Assembly: GCA_963921425.1 (NCBI GenBank)
Contig: OY992840.1
Coordinates: forward strand, 2,668,501-2,732,500
DNA: 64,000 nt
Direction: 5' to 3'
Source: Dryas octopetala
Taxonomy: Eukaryota > Streptophyta > Magnoliopsida > Rosales > Rosaceae
Part shown: piece after piece, positions 45,196-56,513 of the stretch
How the letters are laid out: each line of letters opens with the position of its first letter
Position numbering within the stretch: position 1 is the first letter of the stretch
Notes under the pieces: generated by a model
What the model saw: the letters and a program-made list of their open reading frames with translations, nothing else
What the model was told of the DNA's origin: nothing
The model's database searches: none
Translations under genes and position numbers: made by a program

Positions 45196-45213
45196 TTTGG
45201 GAGGCAACCCAAA
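45196..45213 (+). other. Stem-loop 1 of C1
   Basis: TTTGGG-AGGCAA-CCCAAA. The outermost pair is T-A where family A has C-G, and the loop is unchanged. The paired change keeps the stem. Confidence 0.72.
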
Positions 45214-45442
45214 GCTTTAGAAGAAATCAAGGGAGTGAGTCGAGAAGACCAAGGAGGCCGCGTCTATGCTTTGAGGATCATGGTGGCTGTGCATTCATTG
45301 GGCCATGCTTGCAATCCAAGTACACAATTTCTTTCATCCTTGCTTCATTGAACCAATTTTTAGTTTTTTGTATTTTTGGTTTTGTTGGATAATTGTTTTG
45401 ATTCCCTTACTTTAACTGATCATGCATGTTTGTTATTTCTTT

Positions 45443-45460
45443 CACATTGAGGACAATGTG
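45443..45460 (+). other. Stem-loop 2 of C1
   Basis: CACATTG-AGGA-CAATGTG, 7-bp stem. The outer pair is C-G where A has A-T and B has T-A. G-rich tract 1 (AAGTTTGGGGGG, 45467-45478) follows. Confidence 0.72.
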
Positions 45461-46175
45461 TCATTTAAGTTTGGGGGGAAAGGCAATTTCTTTGTTTTTA
45501 GGTTTCTAGGTTTTTCTACAAAAAAAAAAATTTTCTTTCTGTTTGTTTTCAATTAGGGTGTTAAAACCCACAACAAAATGCAATTCTCTAAGATTCATTC
45601 CACTCTAATGATGGAGTTGAATCCTTAGAACCGTGTTGCGACATTGTTTTAAATAAAAACAAAGTTTTGAGTCTTTTTGTTTTTAATTGTGTTTTTAGAG
45701 TCCCCAACAAGTTGATTGATTGTTTATGGTCTTTGAGAAGCATGTTTAGCATTGTTGTATATGATATGTGTTCTTCTTTTTCTAATATTGTTCCATAACC
45801 TATATTATGATTCTATGTGACTAGGTCTTGTTTTCATAACTTGAGTTGTGATTTGCATGATTTAGTGATTCATATACATCTTAGAGTAGACTTATATGAC
45901 CTAAGTGAGCTTTTGTGCCTTGTCCTTCATTTGTTGAGTGTTGTACACCACTCTATTCCTTTCTTGTCATTTAAGTCGTTGTGTGATCTCATTATTCATT
46001 CTTTTGATCAAATGCTTGAAATACACATGATTTGTATCAATGAACTAGAACTTCTCTCTTATTCTATGCAAAGCATGTTTATAACTACATGGAACCTAGG
46101 AAATGATTTTAGGCCCTGTTTGTTGTATTTTTAACCTTTAGTTAACCCTTTACTTTCTAACCCTAGTTTAACCTT

Positions 46176-46188
46176 AAGTTTGGGGGTG
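46176..46188 (+). other. G-rich tract 2 of C1
   Basis: AAGTTTGGGGGTG, about 706 bases after tract 1 and 861 before the terminal tract. Confidence 0.72.
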
Positions 46189-46338
46189 TTACATCCCTTG
46201 ACCTAATTTTTCTTTTATCTATGGTGTTGCATTGATTTGTGACTTTAGGAGGTTGAAGAAAAGTGTTCATGCATAGCTTGAAACAAAAAAAAAAAAAAAA
46301 AAAATGAAAAGTGCTACAAAAGTGTGTATGCCGTACCC

Positions 46339-46369
<31 letters not shown>

Positions 46370-47036
46370 AATAGTCAAGCTATGTAGTGCAATTATGGAA
46401 GGTATGCCTCTAAGAGTTGTGTTGGTTGCAATTCCATAGATCTAGCCCTTTGTTGTATACCCTTTTCATTGTTTTTATCACACCTAACCCAAGCTAGCCC
46501 TTTTGAAAGTCCTAATTGATCTTAGGAGAAATGTGGTTCTTGATGTGGAGTGTAGATGAGAGAGGAGCATATGGTTTTTGATTTTATTTCAAGTATTTTG
46601 ATATTCCTTTCATGAGGTCATGTTTCCTTTCAAATGTGCCCTTGTTTCATGCTAATATGTGAGCTATTTGTCTTTGATTACATAACCTCTCTCACATATA
46701 CTTATGAGTGCACGAATCAACCTAATTCTTGAGTGCTTTATTGTTGAGAGTATGCCTTTGTGAGGATTGGAGTTGAATCTATTTTGTATATGTTGATCTA
46801 TTCCTTGCTTTTCTGACACTTGGGTTATGAAGAGAATGACCTATATGCACAATGGAGGAGTAAGGTATGTTATTTGAAGCATTATTAGAATTTGAAGAAT
46901 AAATGTTATATATGCCTTGCTCTACTATGTTATTGTTGGTCATACTCATGATATCATCTGTTGGGAAAGTAAGTAGTTTGTTTTTGAGTCTTTGAGTCTT
47001 TTCTTTATTTTCTTTGCTCGAGGACTAGCAAAGTCT

Positions 47037-47049
47037 AAGTTTGGGGGTG
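47037..47049 (+). other. Polypurine tract of C1 (tract 3)
   Basis: AAGTTTGGGGGTG directly abutting the second LTR, preceded by GCTCGAGGACTAGCAAAGTC as in A3 and A4. Confidence 0.88.
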
Positions 47050-48767
47050 TGATGAGTGTTCATTTTACGTTATTTTATGATACTAACTCACTAACCTAGA
47101 GTGTTAGAACTCGATACTTTTGTGTCTGTTGTCTTGTTTTTGTGTTTTTAGGTTAAATGAAGCAATGATGGAGAAAGAAGCTAAATGAGGCTATTTTGAG
47201 CTAAAAATGGAAGAAATGGGAAAAAGAATCTTGAGGGAATCTGCTAGAAGGATCTGGAATCTGAAAGGAATCTTTGGAGAATCTCAGACAGAATCTTTTG
47301 AGGAATCTTTTTGGTCAAGGTTGACTTTTGGTCAAAGTCAAAGGTCAAAGGTCAAAGTCAATGGTCAACCGTGCCACATCATCACATGACATGGACCACA
47401 CATGCAGCCCATGCACTATGGGCCATGCGCATAACCCTAGCCCAAAGGACCAAGGCCATGCGCCTAAACCTAGCAGCCCATTCCAAGCTTCCTTGCGCCA
47501 GCCCACTTGCAAGTCACTTAAGCCCATCACGCTTACAAGGTTGCAGCAGCCCACATGTGTGTTTGTAAACCCTAGCCCAAGTCGACACACAAGGAGTCCT
47601 TATCTTGCAAGGAAGTCAAAACCCTGAAATCTGAACATCAAATTTCGACAGCAATTCTGTACTTCTCCAGAACGAATCAGGTAGCATGCCATATATGGTT
47701 GGAAAGATACGGATGTTAGCTTCGCAGGGAATTTTACGGATTTCGATTCCGAGTTTTCTAGCTCAAGTTATGGTCATTTTAGTGGAGGTAGCGCAGCAGT
47801 TCCGCGAGCTGAAAAGGAGTTACGCCCAAAAAAGAGCCCAAATCAGCCCAAGACCCACTTTTGGCCGAAAATTAGAAGTCTTAAGGAGCAAGAAATTCAC
47901 TTAAGCCCAGGTTCTTTTACTGAAACCCTAGCCGCACCTTGTCTTCTCCTTGCCTCCCAAGGATTCCTCTCTTACACCTCTATAAATATATCATATCCCT
48001 TCAGACTTCATAACTTTTGGTTCCCATATTTTTATTTTTTTTAGAATTCAAAGAGAGAGGGGGAGGCCGAATTTCAGAGGGAGAGAGTGAGAGGGTGGCG
48101 CCACTTGAGGGAGAATGAGAGACCATGTGCTGCAGCCCTAGCTCACCTTTGCCGTGAGCCTCCTTGCTGCTATGTCTCTCCTCTTCTTCTCTCTTGTGCC
48201 GCTGCCACCCTCTTGTGATGTTCTTTGTTTTTCTTTTGATTCTCTTCTTTTTCCTTAGTTAATTAGTTTGTTCTTGTTTTCATTGTGGATTTAATTATTA
48301 TAATGGAAGTTAGATATTTTATTTTCTTTATTATTATGTTTTGAGTTTTTTATTGCTTTGCTAAGTTGGATGATGAACCTTTAATTGTGAGTTATGCAAT
48401 GGTGACACTTGTGATTTAATTTCATGCATGTAGTAAATCCTTGATCTCTATTTAAATTGACTCTATTTGTTTTGCATCTTTGACTGATCACCTTAGGTTG
48501 CATGCATCTAGATTTATGTTGTGAAACTAAACAAGCTCGAAAGGATGATAGTTTCAGTAGGCAACAAGTGGGTATCCTAAGATAATATTCATGAGAAAAG
48601 GGATCATAGATGACATACAGTACATTAATTTGGAGCCATGCGCTATGTGTTTGTCACTCTCACAGATCGTAACGACTCTTGCATGGGTAACAGCTGCCTT
48701 AGCTTAGAACTAGGGAACATGCAAGTTAACTGGCTAAGGAAGGCCCAAGAAGCTCTTAGTTTATGCA
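47050..48767 (+). mobile_element. C1 3' LTR, recombined with B5 LTR
   Basis: Follows the C1 5' LTR base for base as far as I checked, with an offset of 4,259, up to GCTCTTAGTTTATGCA at about 48767. There the 5' LTR continues CAGTAAGGGGAG but this one continues TTAGGAGAACAATGG, which is B LTR. The 3' 385 bp or so of the C LTR are lost. The lack of visible differences means a very recent insertion. Confidence 0.9.
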
Positions 48768-49137
48768 TTAGGAGAACAATGGCGAGAAAGTAACTAGCCA
48801 AACCTTTTTAGCTGTCAAACTTTAATATGTTGTGTTCAAATTAACTGTCATTAGCCTTGGATGGTTATTGCATGCTTATCTGATTTGAAACTGAAAAATT
48901 AACATTGCAAGATAGAATAAGGTGTGTGTGTGTGTGGTGATGTGTGCGTGTGTTCCATCTTTCCAAAACCCCCCATTTAGTTATTCTAGTGATTAATTGC
49001 ATTGATTTGTTGTTTATTAACCATTCCCTGTGGGATCGACCTCGTGCTTGTACGCTTTGCTACTGATGCAATCGTGCACTTGCGAGTAAACTTAGAGTGA
49101 GATAATTGTTTATTTTGTTCTAAGAAAACATTCAACA
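48768..49137 (+). mobile_element. B5 5' LTR, last part
   Basis: B-type LTR from TTAGGAGAACAATGGCGAG to TTCAACA at 49137, followed by the primer site. It completes the LTR begun at 40956. Confidence 0.9.
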
Positions 49138-49143
49138 AGTTTT

Positions 49144-49161
49144 TGGCGCCGTTGCCGGGGA
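49144..49161 (+). other. Primer-binding site of B5
   Basis: Exact 18-base tRNA-Asp complement, six bases after the LTR end. Confidence 0.93.
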
Positions 49162-49321
49162 ATGGTGTCTAATATCAATGAATTGGTTTAATTAGTCATT
49201 AGAATTAGGTTATATTAGCTAGATTTCAGTTTTTGTTAATTTTTAGTTTTTAATAAATGCCATGCCTTTATATGCATTCTTTCTACTGATTATGTGTTTT
49301 TCTCTTGATTAGGTGTGTTTT

Positions 49322-50748
49322 ATGAACCCTAAACTTGTTGCAAGGTTGGAGAGGCTCAAGAACGAAGCTTTAGGTACATCATAAGTCAGCCCGCAACCTA
49401 GTGCATCAGATTCGAGTAGTGAAGAGACTGAGAGTGTCGACATGGCTGAGACAAACGAGATGATGCCGCAGCCCCTGAGCCATTTTTCAGCACCTTCGCT
49501 GCCCACTCAACCATCTTGCATTCGGTATGCCACCATAGCCACTGATTTCGAAATCAAGAGTGGTCAGATTCACTTGTTGCCAAGCTACCATGGGCTGAAT
49601 GGGGAGGATCCAATCCACTTTTTGAAGGAGTTTTCCGGGGTTTGTGAAGCCGCACAATTGAGGGGCCTGAATGCCGATCAGTACTGTTTGAGGATGTTCC
49701 CTTTTGCGCTTAAGGACAAGGCAAAGAGGTGGTTGTATTCGCTGCCCAGTGGTTCCATTTCGACATGGGATGATCTTTCAAGCAAGTTCCTGAACAAGTT
49801 TTATTCCATTTCCAAGACAAATTCGATTCGGAAGGAGATCCTTGGATTTGTGCAGAAAGCGGACGAGCCATTCCATGAGACTTGGGACAGATTCAATGAG
49901 TTACTTACTAGCTGCCCACACCATAACCTATCTCCTTGGTATGTGATTTGTTGTTTTTATCAGGGATTATTGGAGAGAGACCAAGCCAAGGTGGATTCGG
50001 CATGTGGTGGTGCATTCATGTCAAAAACGGAGGATGAGGCTACAGAATTGTTTGAGTCGCTTTCTTTGAGTACTCAAAAATGGGATTCCAATCGTGCAAG
50101 AGGAGGACCAAAGAGAGGGTTGTATGAGGTAGCTGATGTGCCGAACACCATGGAGGGACAGATTTTGGAAATCAAGACTATGGTGCAGAAGTTATCTTTG
50201 GCTCAGAGAAGATGATGGGTATGCAAGAACAAGGAGGTGATGTGGAACACGTGAATCAGGTTGGGAATTATCCTAGGGTGCCATATGATCCATTTTCTAA
50301 CACTTATAACCCTGGATGGAAGAACAACCCTAATTTCAGGTGGAGCGACAACAATGGACAGCAAGCTAGTGGGAGCACCAACAAGCCATATGTGCACCCT
50401 AATGCCGAGAGGTCTAGTTTGGAGGACAAGATTGCTCAGATTTCTCAAAGCATCACTTCCCTTGCTCAGAGTACCAATGCCTTCATGAACCGTACCGAGC
50501 AGCAGATGCAAGCCAATTCGAAGAGACCATTTTTGTGCACCTCTAACATGGAGTACAAAGCATTGGAGAGTACCATGAAGATGCGGCACTACACCAAGCA
50601 AGAGTTGTATTTGCTCACTTCCGAGATGCCAGAAAACGAGGAGATCACTTTTTATGGAGAGGAGAAGTCAGAGATGGAGAGCTTCTTCAGTTCGTTCCTA
50701 GGGAGTGCCGAGAGTAGTAATGGCAAAAAGAGGAAGAGGAAAGGACGC
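49322..50748 (+). pseudogene. B5 gag-protease, broken and without protease core
   Basis: Collinear with B2 from the ATG at 49322. A TAA at 49382-49384 (codon 21) replaces the Gln codon of B2. The gag core (WLYSLPSGSISTWDDL, CPHHNLSPW) follows. One base is missing near 50205 (GCTCAGAGAAG against GCTCAAGAGAAG), shifting frame. At about 50523, ATTCGAAG joins directly to AGACCATTTTTGTG. This removes about 232 codons, including the protease Asp and the LGRP flap start, while keeping the downstream frame to GKKRKRKGR. The A4 LTR begins at 50749 within the last codons. No RT or integrase is present. Confidence 0.9.
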
Positions 50749-52895
50749 TGTTGAGTGCTCATTTTACACTATTTTATGATACTAACTCCCTAACTCAGAG
50801 TGCAAGAACTCGATATTTTGTGTGTTGTTAGTTTGTTTTTGTTTTTATAGGATAAAATGAGCAAAGAAGTGAAAAGGAGCCAAAAGAGCCATATTTAGAC
50901 GTTTCCTAGTCAAACTAGGAAAAGTGGAGAAATCCTGGTCTCACCAGGAAATGCTGAATCTCAGTCAAACTAGGATTCCTAGTCTCACCAGGAAAGATCA
51001 AGCTTGAATATGAAGGAATCATGACGATCTAAAGCCAGAAATGAGAAATCCTAGTTGGAGCAGGAAATCCTGTTTCAACTAGGAAATCTAATCCAAGTAG
51101 GAAATGGAGTCCTACTGAAGATAGGAATCATGAGGGGCAAAATGGTAATTGTGAAATTCCAAGTGAGATAGAAATCCTAAGTCAACAAGGATTCCTAGGT
51201 GGACAAGGAGAAGTGGTCAAAAGTCAAAGTCAACAAGTCAAAGGTTCTAGAAGCTTCTGGAAGACATTGGGCCAAAGCACAAATGGATGAGATGAATTTC
51301 AGCCAAGGGATTGGGCTTGGGCCAGGCGTGAAACCCTAAGGAGGGTGCGGCATGGGCTTAAGTGGAACCCTAGGGGCTGGCGCATGGACTTAAGTGATAA
51401 GCCATGCAATTGGCGCATGGGCTGAAGGAGATGGACTCAAGTAACTTGCGCATAGGGCTGCTGTATGTGCATTGGGCTTAAGTGAGTATGGCCTTGGTCC
51501 ATTAGGTTAAGTTACATCAATCCCACATTGGAGAGGAATAGAAAATGCAGCCCCACTTCCCTCTATAAATATATCTCTAAAAATCAGAAAAAGGGTTCTG
51601 AAGTTCTCTTTCATTTTTCTTTTAATTTTCGCAGCCCTAGCAGCCCCTCTCTTCTCCTCTTGCCGCAAACCCTAGCAGCCACCCTCTCTCATGTGTTTCT
51701 TGTGCCGCAGCCACCATCTCCCCCTCTCTCTTTATTTTTCTTTCTTTTCTTGTCTGGCCGAACACTAGCAGCCACTTTATTTTTGTTTCTCTTTTATTTT
51801 GTGCTGAACGGAAGAAGAAGGAAGTGAAGCCAAGCAGCAGCCACCAACACCCAGCCGTGCGCGCCACCTTGCCGAGCACCTCAGCCTCCTTGCCGTGGAG
51901 CCCAAGGCCGAGCAGCAGCCCATCACGCCACCACCTTGCAGCCGCACCTCCACCCCATCATTCGTGGCTTGATTTCTTTCTCCTTTCCTTTTATTTTAAT
52001 TGTTTTAATTATGCATTATTTATTTATGGATTTAATTATGTGTAACTGAATCTTGGGCTAGGGCTAGGATGAAGCCCTAGCGATGCTGCTTACTCTCACT
52101 ATGGATTATTGATATTTTAATTATTTACATGTTGACAAATCTTGGATCTCTGTTTAAATTGAATCTATTTGTTTCGCATCTTTGACTGATCACCTTAGGT
52201 TGCATGCATCTAGATATTTGTTGTGAAACTAAATAAGCTCGAAAGGATGATAATTTCAATAGGCAACAAGTGGATATCCTAAGATAATATTCATGAGAAA
52301 AGGGATCATAGAGGACATAGGGTACATTAATTTGGAGCTATGCGCTATGTGTTTGTCACTCTCACAGATCGTAATGACTCTTGCATGGGTAACAGCTGCC
52401 TTAGCTTAGCACTAGGGAACATGCAAGTTAACTGGCTAAGGAAGGCCCAAGAAGCTCTTAGTTTATGCACAGTAAGGGGAGTAATTGCTAAAAGTAACTA
52501 GCCAAACCTTTTAGTAGACGAACTTTGTTGACATGTTTATATATTGATTGTTAATATCCATAGTAGAGTGAATGGTATGTTAGTGGTGGATTCTGACCCC
52601 TAGTGTTTCTTTATTATTGTTTTATCCAAATTCATTCAGTTGTTATTTTAAAGTTTTGTCATTTATCTGTTAGTTTGTCTAGTCTCAAAAACCAATCAAA
52701 ACCCCCCGTTTGCGTGTGTGAGTGAGAGTTGATTTAATCGAATTTAATTAAGTTAGTGATCATAACACTGGTACAATTCCCTGTGGGATCGACCTCGTAT
52801 TTGTAAGCTTTGCTACTCCGCGATTCGTACACTTGCGAGTTAACCTAGAGTTGTTAAAAAGGTTTATTATAATTGCTCTAGGAAAACATACAACA
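50749..52895 (+). mobile_element. A4 left LTR (family A, short form)
   Basis: TGTTGAGTGCTC to ACATACAACA, 2,147 bp, nearly identical to 60190-62336. TATA box at 51564-51573. The left flank is GACGC of B5. The right side joins pol sequence exactly at the LTR end, with no primer site. Confidence 0.93.
51564..51573 (+). promoter_or_regulatory. TATA box of A4 left LTR
   Basis: TATAAATATA in CTTCCCTCTATAAATATATC, as in A2. It would transcribe the pol fragment without gag. Confidence 0.58.
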
Positions 52896-55797
52896 GCAAG
52901 CACCTAAGTTGGAGCTGAAACCGTTACCGGAGCACTTGAAATATGCATTTTTGGGAGAGAATGAGACCTTGCCTGTGATTATTGCAGCTAATTTGAGTGC
53001 AAGCGAGGAAGAAAGACTTTTGAGAGTTCTGAAGGAAAATCGGTTAGCATTGGGGTGGACCATAGCCGATATCAAGGGAATCTCACCCACAGTGTGTATG
53101 CATAGAATTTTACTTGAGGAGGAATCTAGGCCTACTCGTGATGCCCAAAGAAGACTGAATCCAACTCTGAAGGAAGTTGTGCGTAATGAGGTAATCAAAT
53201 TGTTGGATGTTGGTATTATTTATCCTATCAGTGATTCGAAGTGGGTTAGTCCTGTTCAAGTGGTGCCGAAGAAAAGTGGTATTACTGTGGTGAAGAATGA
53301 GCATAATGAGTTGGTTCCCCAAAGGACGCAAACCGGTTGGCGTGTCTGTATTGACTATCGGAAGCTTAACACCGCAACAAGGAAGGATCATTTTCCTTTG
53401 CCATTCATTGACTAGATGTTGGAAAGGTTGGCCGGCCATAGTCACTATTGCTTTTTGGATGGTTATAGTGGGTACAATCAGATTGCTATTGCACCCGAGG
53501 ATCAAGAGAAGACCACTTTAACATGTCCATCTGGTACGTTTGCTTATAGGAGGATGCCATTCGGATTGTGCAATGCGCCTGCAACATTTCAGAGATGCAT
53601 GATGTCTATTTTCTCTGACATGGTGGAACGAATCATTGAGGTATTTATGGATGATTTTTCTGTTTTTGGTTCGTCTTTTGATGCATGTCTGGATAACTTG
53701 TCTTTAGTTCTGAAAAGATGCCAAGAAGCCAATCTAGTGCTTAATTGGGAGAAATGTCACTTCATGGTTCAACAAGGGATAGTATTGGGTCATGTGATTT
53801 CAAAAGAGGGCATACAAGTTGATAAGGCCAAGATTGATGTGATACAGAGATTGCCGCCTCCATCGAGTGTTAAGGAAGTAAGAAGTTTCCTAGGCCGTGC
53901 TGGGTTTTATAGGAGGTTCATCAAGGATTTTTCCAAGATTTCTAGGCCTTTGTGCACCTTATTGCAAAAAGAGGTGAATTTTGAGTTTGGTGAGGATTGC
54001 TTGGTTGCTTTTAACAAGTTGAAGAAGCTACTCACTTCTGCTCCGATCATTATGCCACCTGATTGGAACTTGCCATTTGAGCTCATGTGTGATGCAAGTG
54101 ATTATGCTGTTGGAGCTGTTTTGGGTCAGAGAGTTGAGAAGCTGCCGCATGTGATTTACTATGCAAGTAGGACTCTGAATGATGCACAGTTGAACTATTC
54201 TACTACAGAGAAGGAGTTGCTAGCTGTAATCTTTGCCTTGGAGAAATTTAGAAGTTATTTGATTGGGTCTAAGATCACCATCTACACGGATCATGCCGCT
54301 TTCAAGTATCTGCTGAATAAGAAAGATGCCAAGCCGAGGTTGATTAGATGGACTCTGTTGCTACAGGAATTTGATATTGAGATAAAGGATAAGAAAGGTT
54401 GTGAGAATGTGGTAGCAGACCATTTGAGTAGACTCGTCAATGAGGAACAGTCTGAAGAGGACACACTATCGTTACGAGAGTCATTCCCGGACGAGCAGCT
54501 TTTTGCCATCTTAACTACTCCATGGTATGCTGACATAGCTAATTATTTAGCAAGTGGAGTGTTGCCCAATGATCTGACACACTACCAAAGGAAGAAGTTT
54601 TTGCATGATGTCAGACAGTATGTGTGGGATGATCCTTATTTGTTCAAATATGGATCAGATCAGTTGATTAGACGATGTGTACCGGAAATGGAGCAGAGGA
54701 ATGTCATTGAGATGTGCCATTCTAAAGAATGTGGAGGCCATGGTGGAGGAACTAAGACCGCTTACAAGATTCTTCAAGCAGGTTTCTTTTGGCCTACTAT
54801 TTTTCATGACTGTCATCAGTTTTACCTCACATGCGATAGATGTCAGAAGATGGGAAATATTTCTGCTCGTGATCAGATGCCGCTGAACTTTATGTTGGAA
54901 GTTGAGATCTTTGATGTTTGGGGTATAGATTTCATGGGACCATTTCCATCTTCTTTTGGATACGAGTACATTCTGGTGGGAGTTGATTATGTGTCTAAGT
55001 GGGTGGAAGCTGTCGCTTGTAGGACTAATGATGCTCGAGTGGTCTTGAATTTCCTGAAGACCAATATCTTTGCACGATTTGGTACCCCAAGAGCAATCAT
55101 TAGTGATGGGGGGTCGCATTTTTGCAATAAGCTGTTTGAGGCCGTGATGAAGAAGTATGGAATAAGGCATAAAGTGGCCACTCCCTATCATCCGCAGACA
55201 AGTGGGCAAGTAGAAATATCAAATCGTGAGATCAAGTTCATTTTGGAAAGAACGGTGCTCGCCAATAGGAAGGATTGGTCTACCAAGCTTAATGATGCAT
55301 TATGGGCTTATCGCACCGCTTACAAGACACCCATTGGAATTTCTCCGTTTCGACTGATCTATGGGAAAGCTTGTCATTTACCAGTTGAGCTTGAGCATAA
55401 GGCATATTGGGCGATTAAGAAGTTCAATTTTGATATTCATGCCGCTGGTGAGAAAAGGAAGTTGCAACTTAGTGAGCTGGAGGAAATACGACATTTCGCA
55501 TATGAGAATGCTAAGTTGTACAAGGAAAGGACCAAGAGGTACCATGATAAGAAGCTACGTCTGCGAGAATTCTTTGTTGGAGGGAAGGTGTTATTATATG
55601 ATACAAGATTACGTCTCTTCCCAGGCAAGTTGCGTTCAAGATGGACCGGACCTTATGAGGTGATTAGAGTGTTTCCTTATGGTACAGTTGAAATCAAGAA
55701 TCCGAAGAATGGGAACATATTTAAGGTCAATGGTCATCGTGTGAAACCTTTCCTTGAACCTGATTTTGAGCTGAACCAAGAAAAAATTGATTTCTAG
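52896..55797 (+). pseudogene. A4 pol without gag and protease
   Basis: Equivalent to A3 residues 786-1751, beginning at GCAAGCACCT (QAPKLELKP) directly after the LTR. The primer site, gag and protease are missing, and no ATG suits the start. A TAG at 53413-53415 replaces a Gln codon in RT. From there to the TAG at 55795 the frame is open and holds FMDD, RNase H ([21 protein letters not shown]), the integrase zinc site, both Asp motifs and GQVE, and WTGPYEV. Defective in cis; the RNase H and integrase part looks sound. Confidence 0.92.
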
Positions 55798-55838
55798 TAC
55801 AAGACTAGGTCTGGCTGAAGACGTGAAACTTAGCGCTT

Positions 55839-55856
55839 CTTGGGAGGCAACCCAAG
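55839..55856 (+). other. Stem-loop 1 of A4
   Basis: CTTGGG-AGGCAA-CCCAAG, 41 bases after the pol stop, same as A3. Confidence 0.7.
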
Positions 55857-56025
55857 GGATGGATGACGAGGAGGAGGTGATTTTGTACATATGCGTGGGC
55901 GAGCCATTTTCACATCAGCCAAGGTACGTTTTCACCCTCCCTTTGCTCAGTTCAGTAGTTTTGTTTTATTTGTTGTTTTTCATTCCTCTTTTCATTACAT
56001 TGTGCATTACATTTGTCATTCATTT

Positions 56026-56045
56026 AAACATTGAGGACAATGTTT
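56026..56045 (+). other. Stem-loop 2 of A4
   Basis: AAACATTG-AGGA-CAATGTTT, five bases before AAGTTTGGGGGTGGGG (56051-56066). Confidence 0.7.
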
Positions 56046-56095
56046 CTTTTAAGTTTGGGGGTGGGGAATGCAATGCATTTTTAGTTTTTAGTGTA

Positions 56096-56127
<32 letters not shown>

Positions 56128-56508
56128 GTTGTAAATTAAGGGTATCAAACCCACATTAAAATGCATCTGTTCTTAAGATTTCATTCACCGTAGTGATGGA
56201 TTTGAATCTTTAGAAGCATGCAACAGTGTTTTTGAGTCTTTTTGTTTGCTTTAAGTCTTGAGTCCCCAACTAATTGATTTCATTATGTATGGTTATTTTG
56301 AGTATGTCTAGCTTGTATATATAGTATGTATTCTTCTTTATCTAGTATTGTTTCGTAACATGCTTTACAACTCTATGGACTTGTGGCCTTGTTTTCATGA
56401 GCTTAAGTGATGACTTGCATGACTAGAGATGCATATACTTAATAGAGTAGACTTGTATGACCTAAGTGAGCTTTTAAGCCATGTACTTCAATTCGTGAGT
56501 GTTTGTTG

Positions 56509-56513
56509 TATGT
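56509..56513. repeat. Left TSD of the solo LTR
   Basis: GTGTT before the LTR terminus, repeated at 59060-59064. Confidence 0.92.

Larger units (their letters stand above)
44894..47049 (+). mobile_element. C1 internal region, non-coding (2.16 kb)
   Basis: From the LTR end through the primer site (44900-44917) to the polypurine tract (47037-47049). There is no gag core, protease, RT or integrase. A short stretch at about 45100-45152 reads SKAESKKGKKRTFE then stop, and resembles the basic C-terminal tail of the B polyprotein (GSAESSNGKKRKRK). Stem-loop 1 follows about 45 bases later. The rest is the conserved 3' region, including two runs of A (46283-46303 and 46340-46365). This is a large non-autonomous element that must be moved by enzymes made elsewhere. 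Confidence 0.87.
55798..56508 (+). mobile_element. A4 3' untranslated region, first part
   Basis: Contains stem-loop 1 (55839-55856), stem-loop 2 (56026-56045), G-rich tract 1 (56051-56066), an A/T homopolymer stretch (about 56096-56120) and non-coding sequence shared with A3. Interrupted at 56513 by a solo LTR. Confidence 0.88.

Noticed and set aside
45817..46134. A 105-codon frame in the C1 3' region as an env-like gene
   Set aside because: Not conserved in the equivalent regions of A3 and A4, no signal peptide or membrane segment pattern, and low-complexity Leu/His composition.
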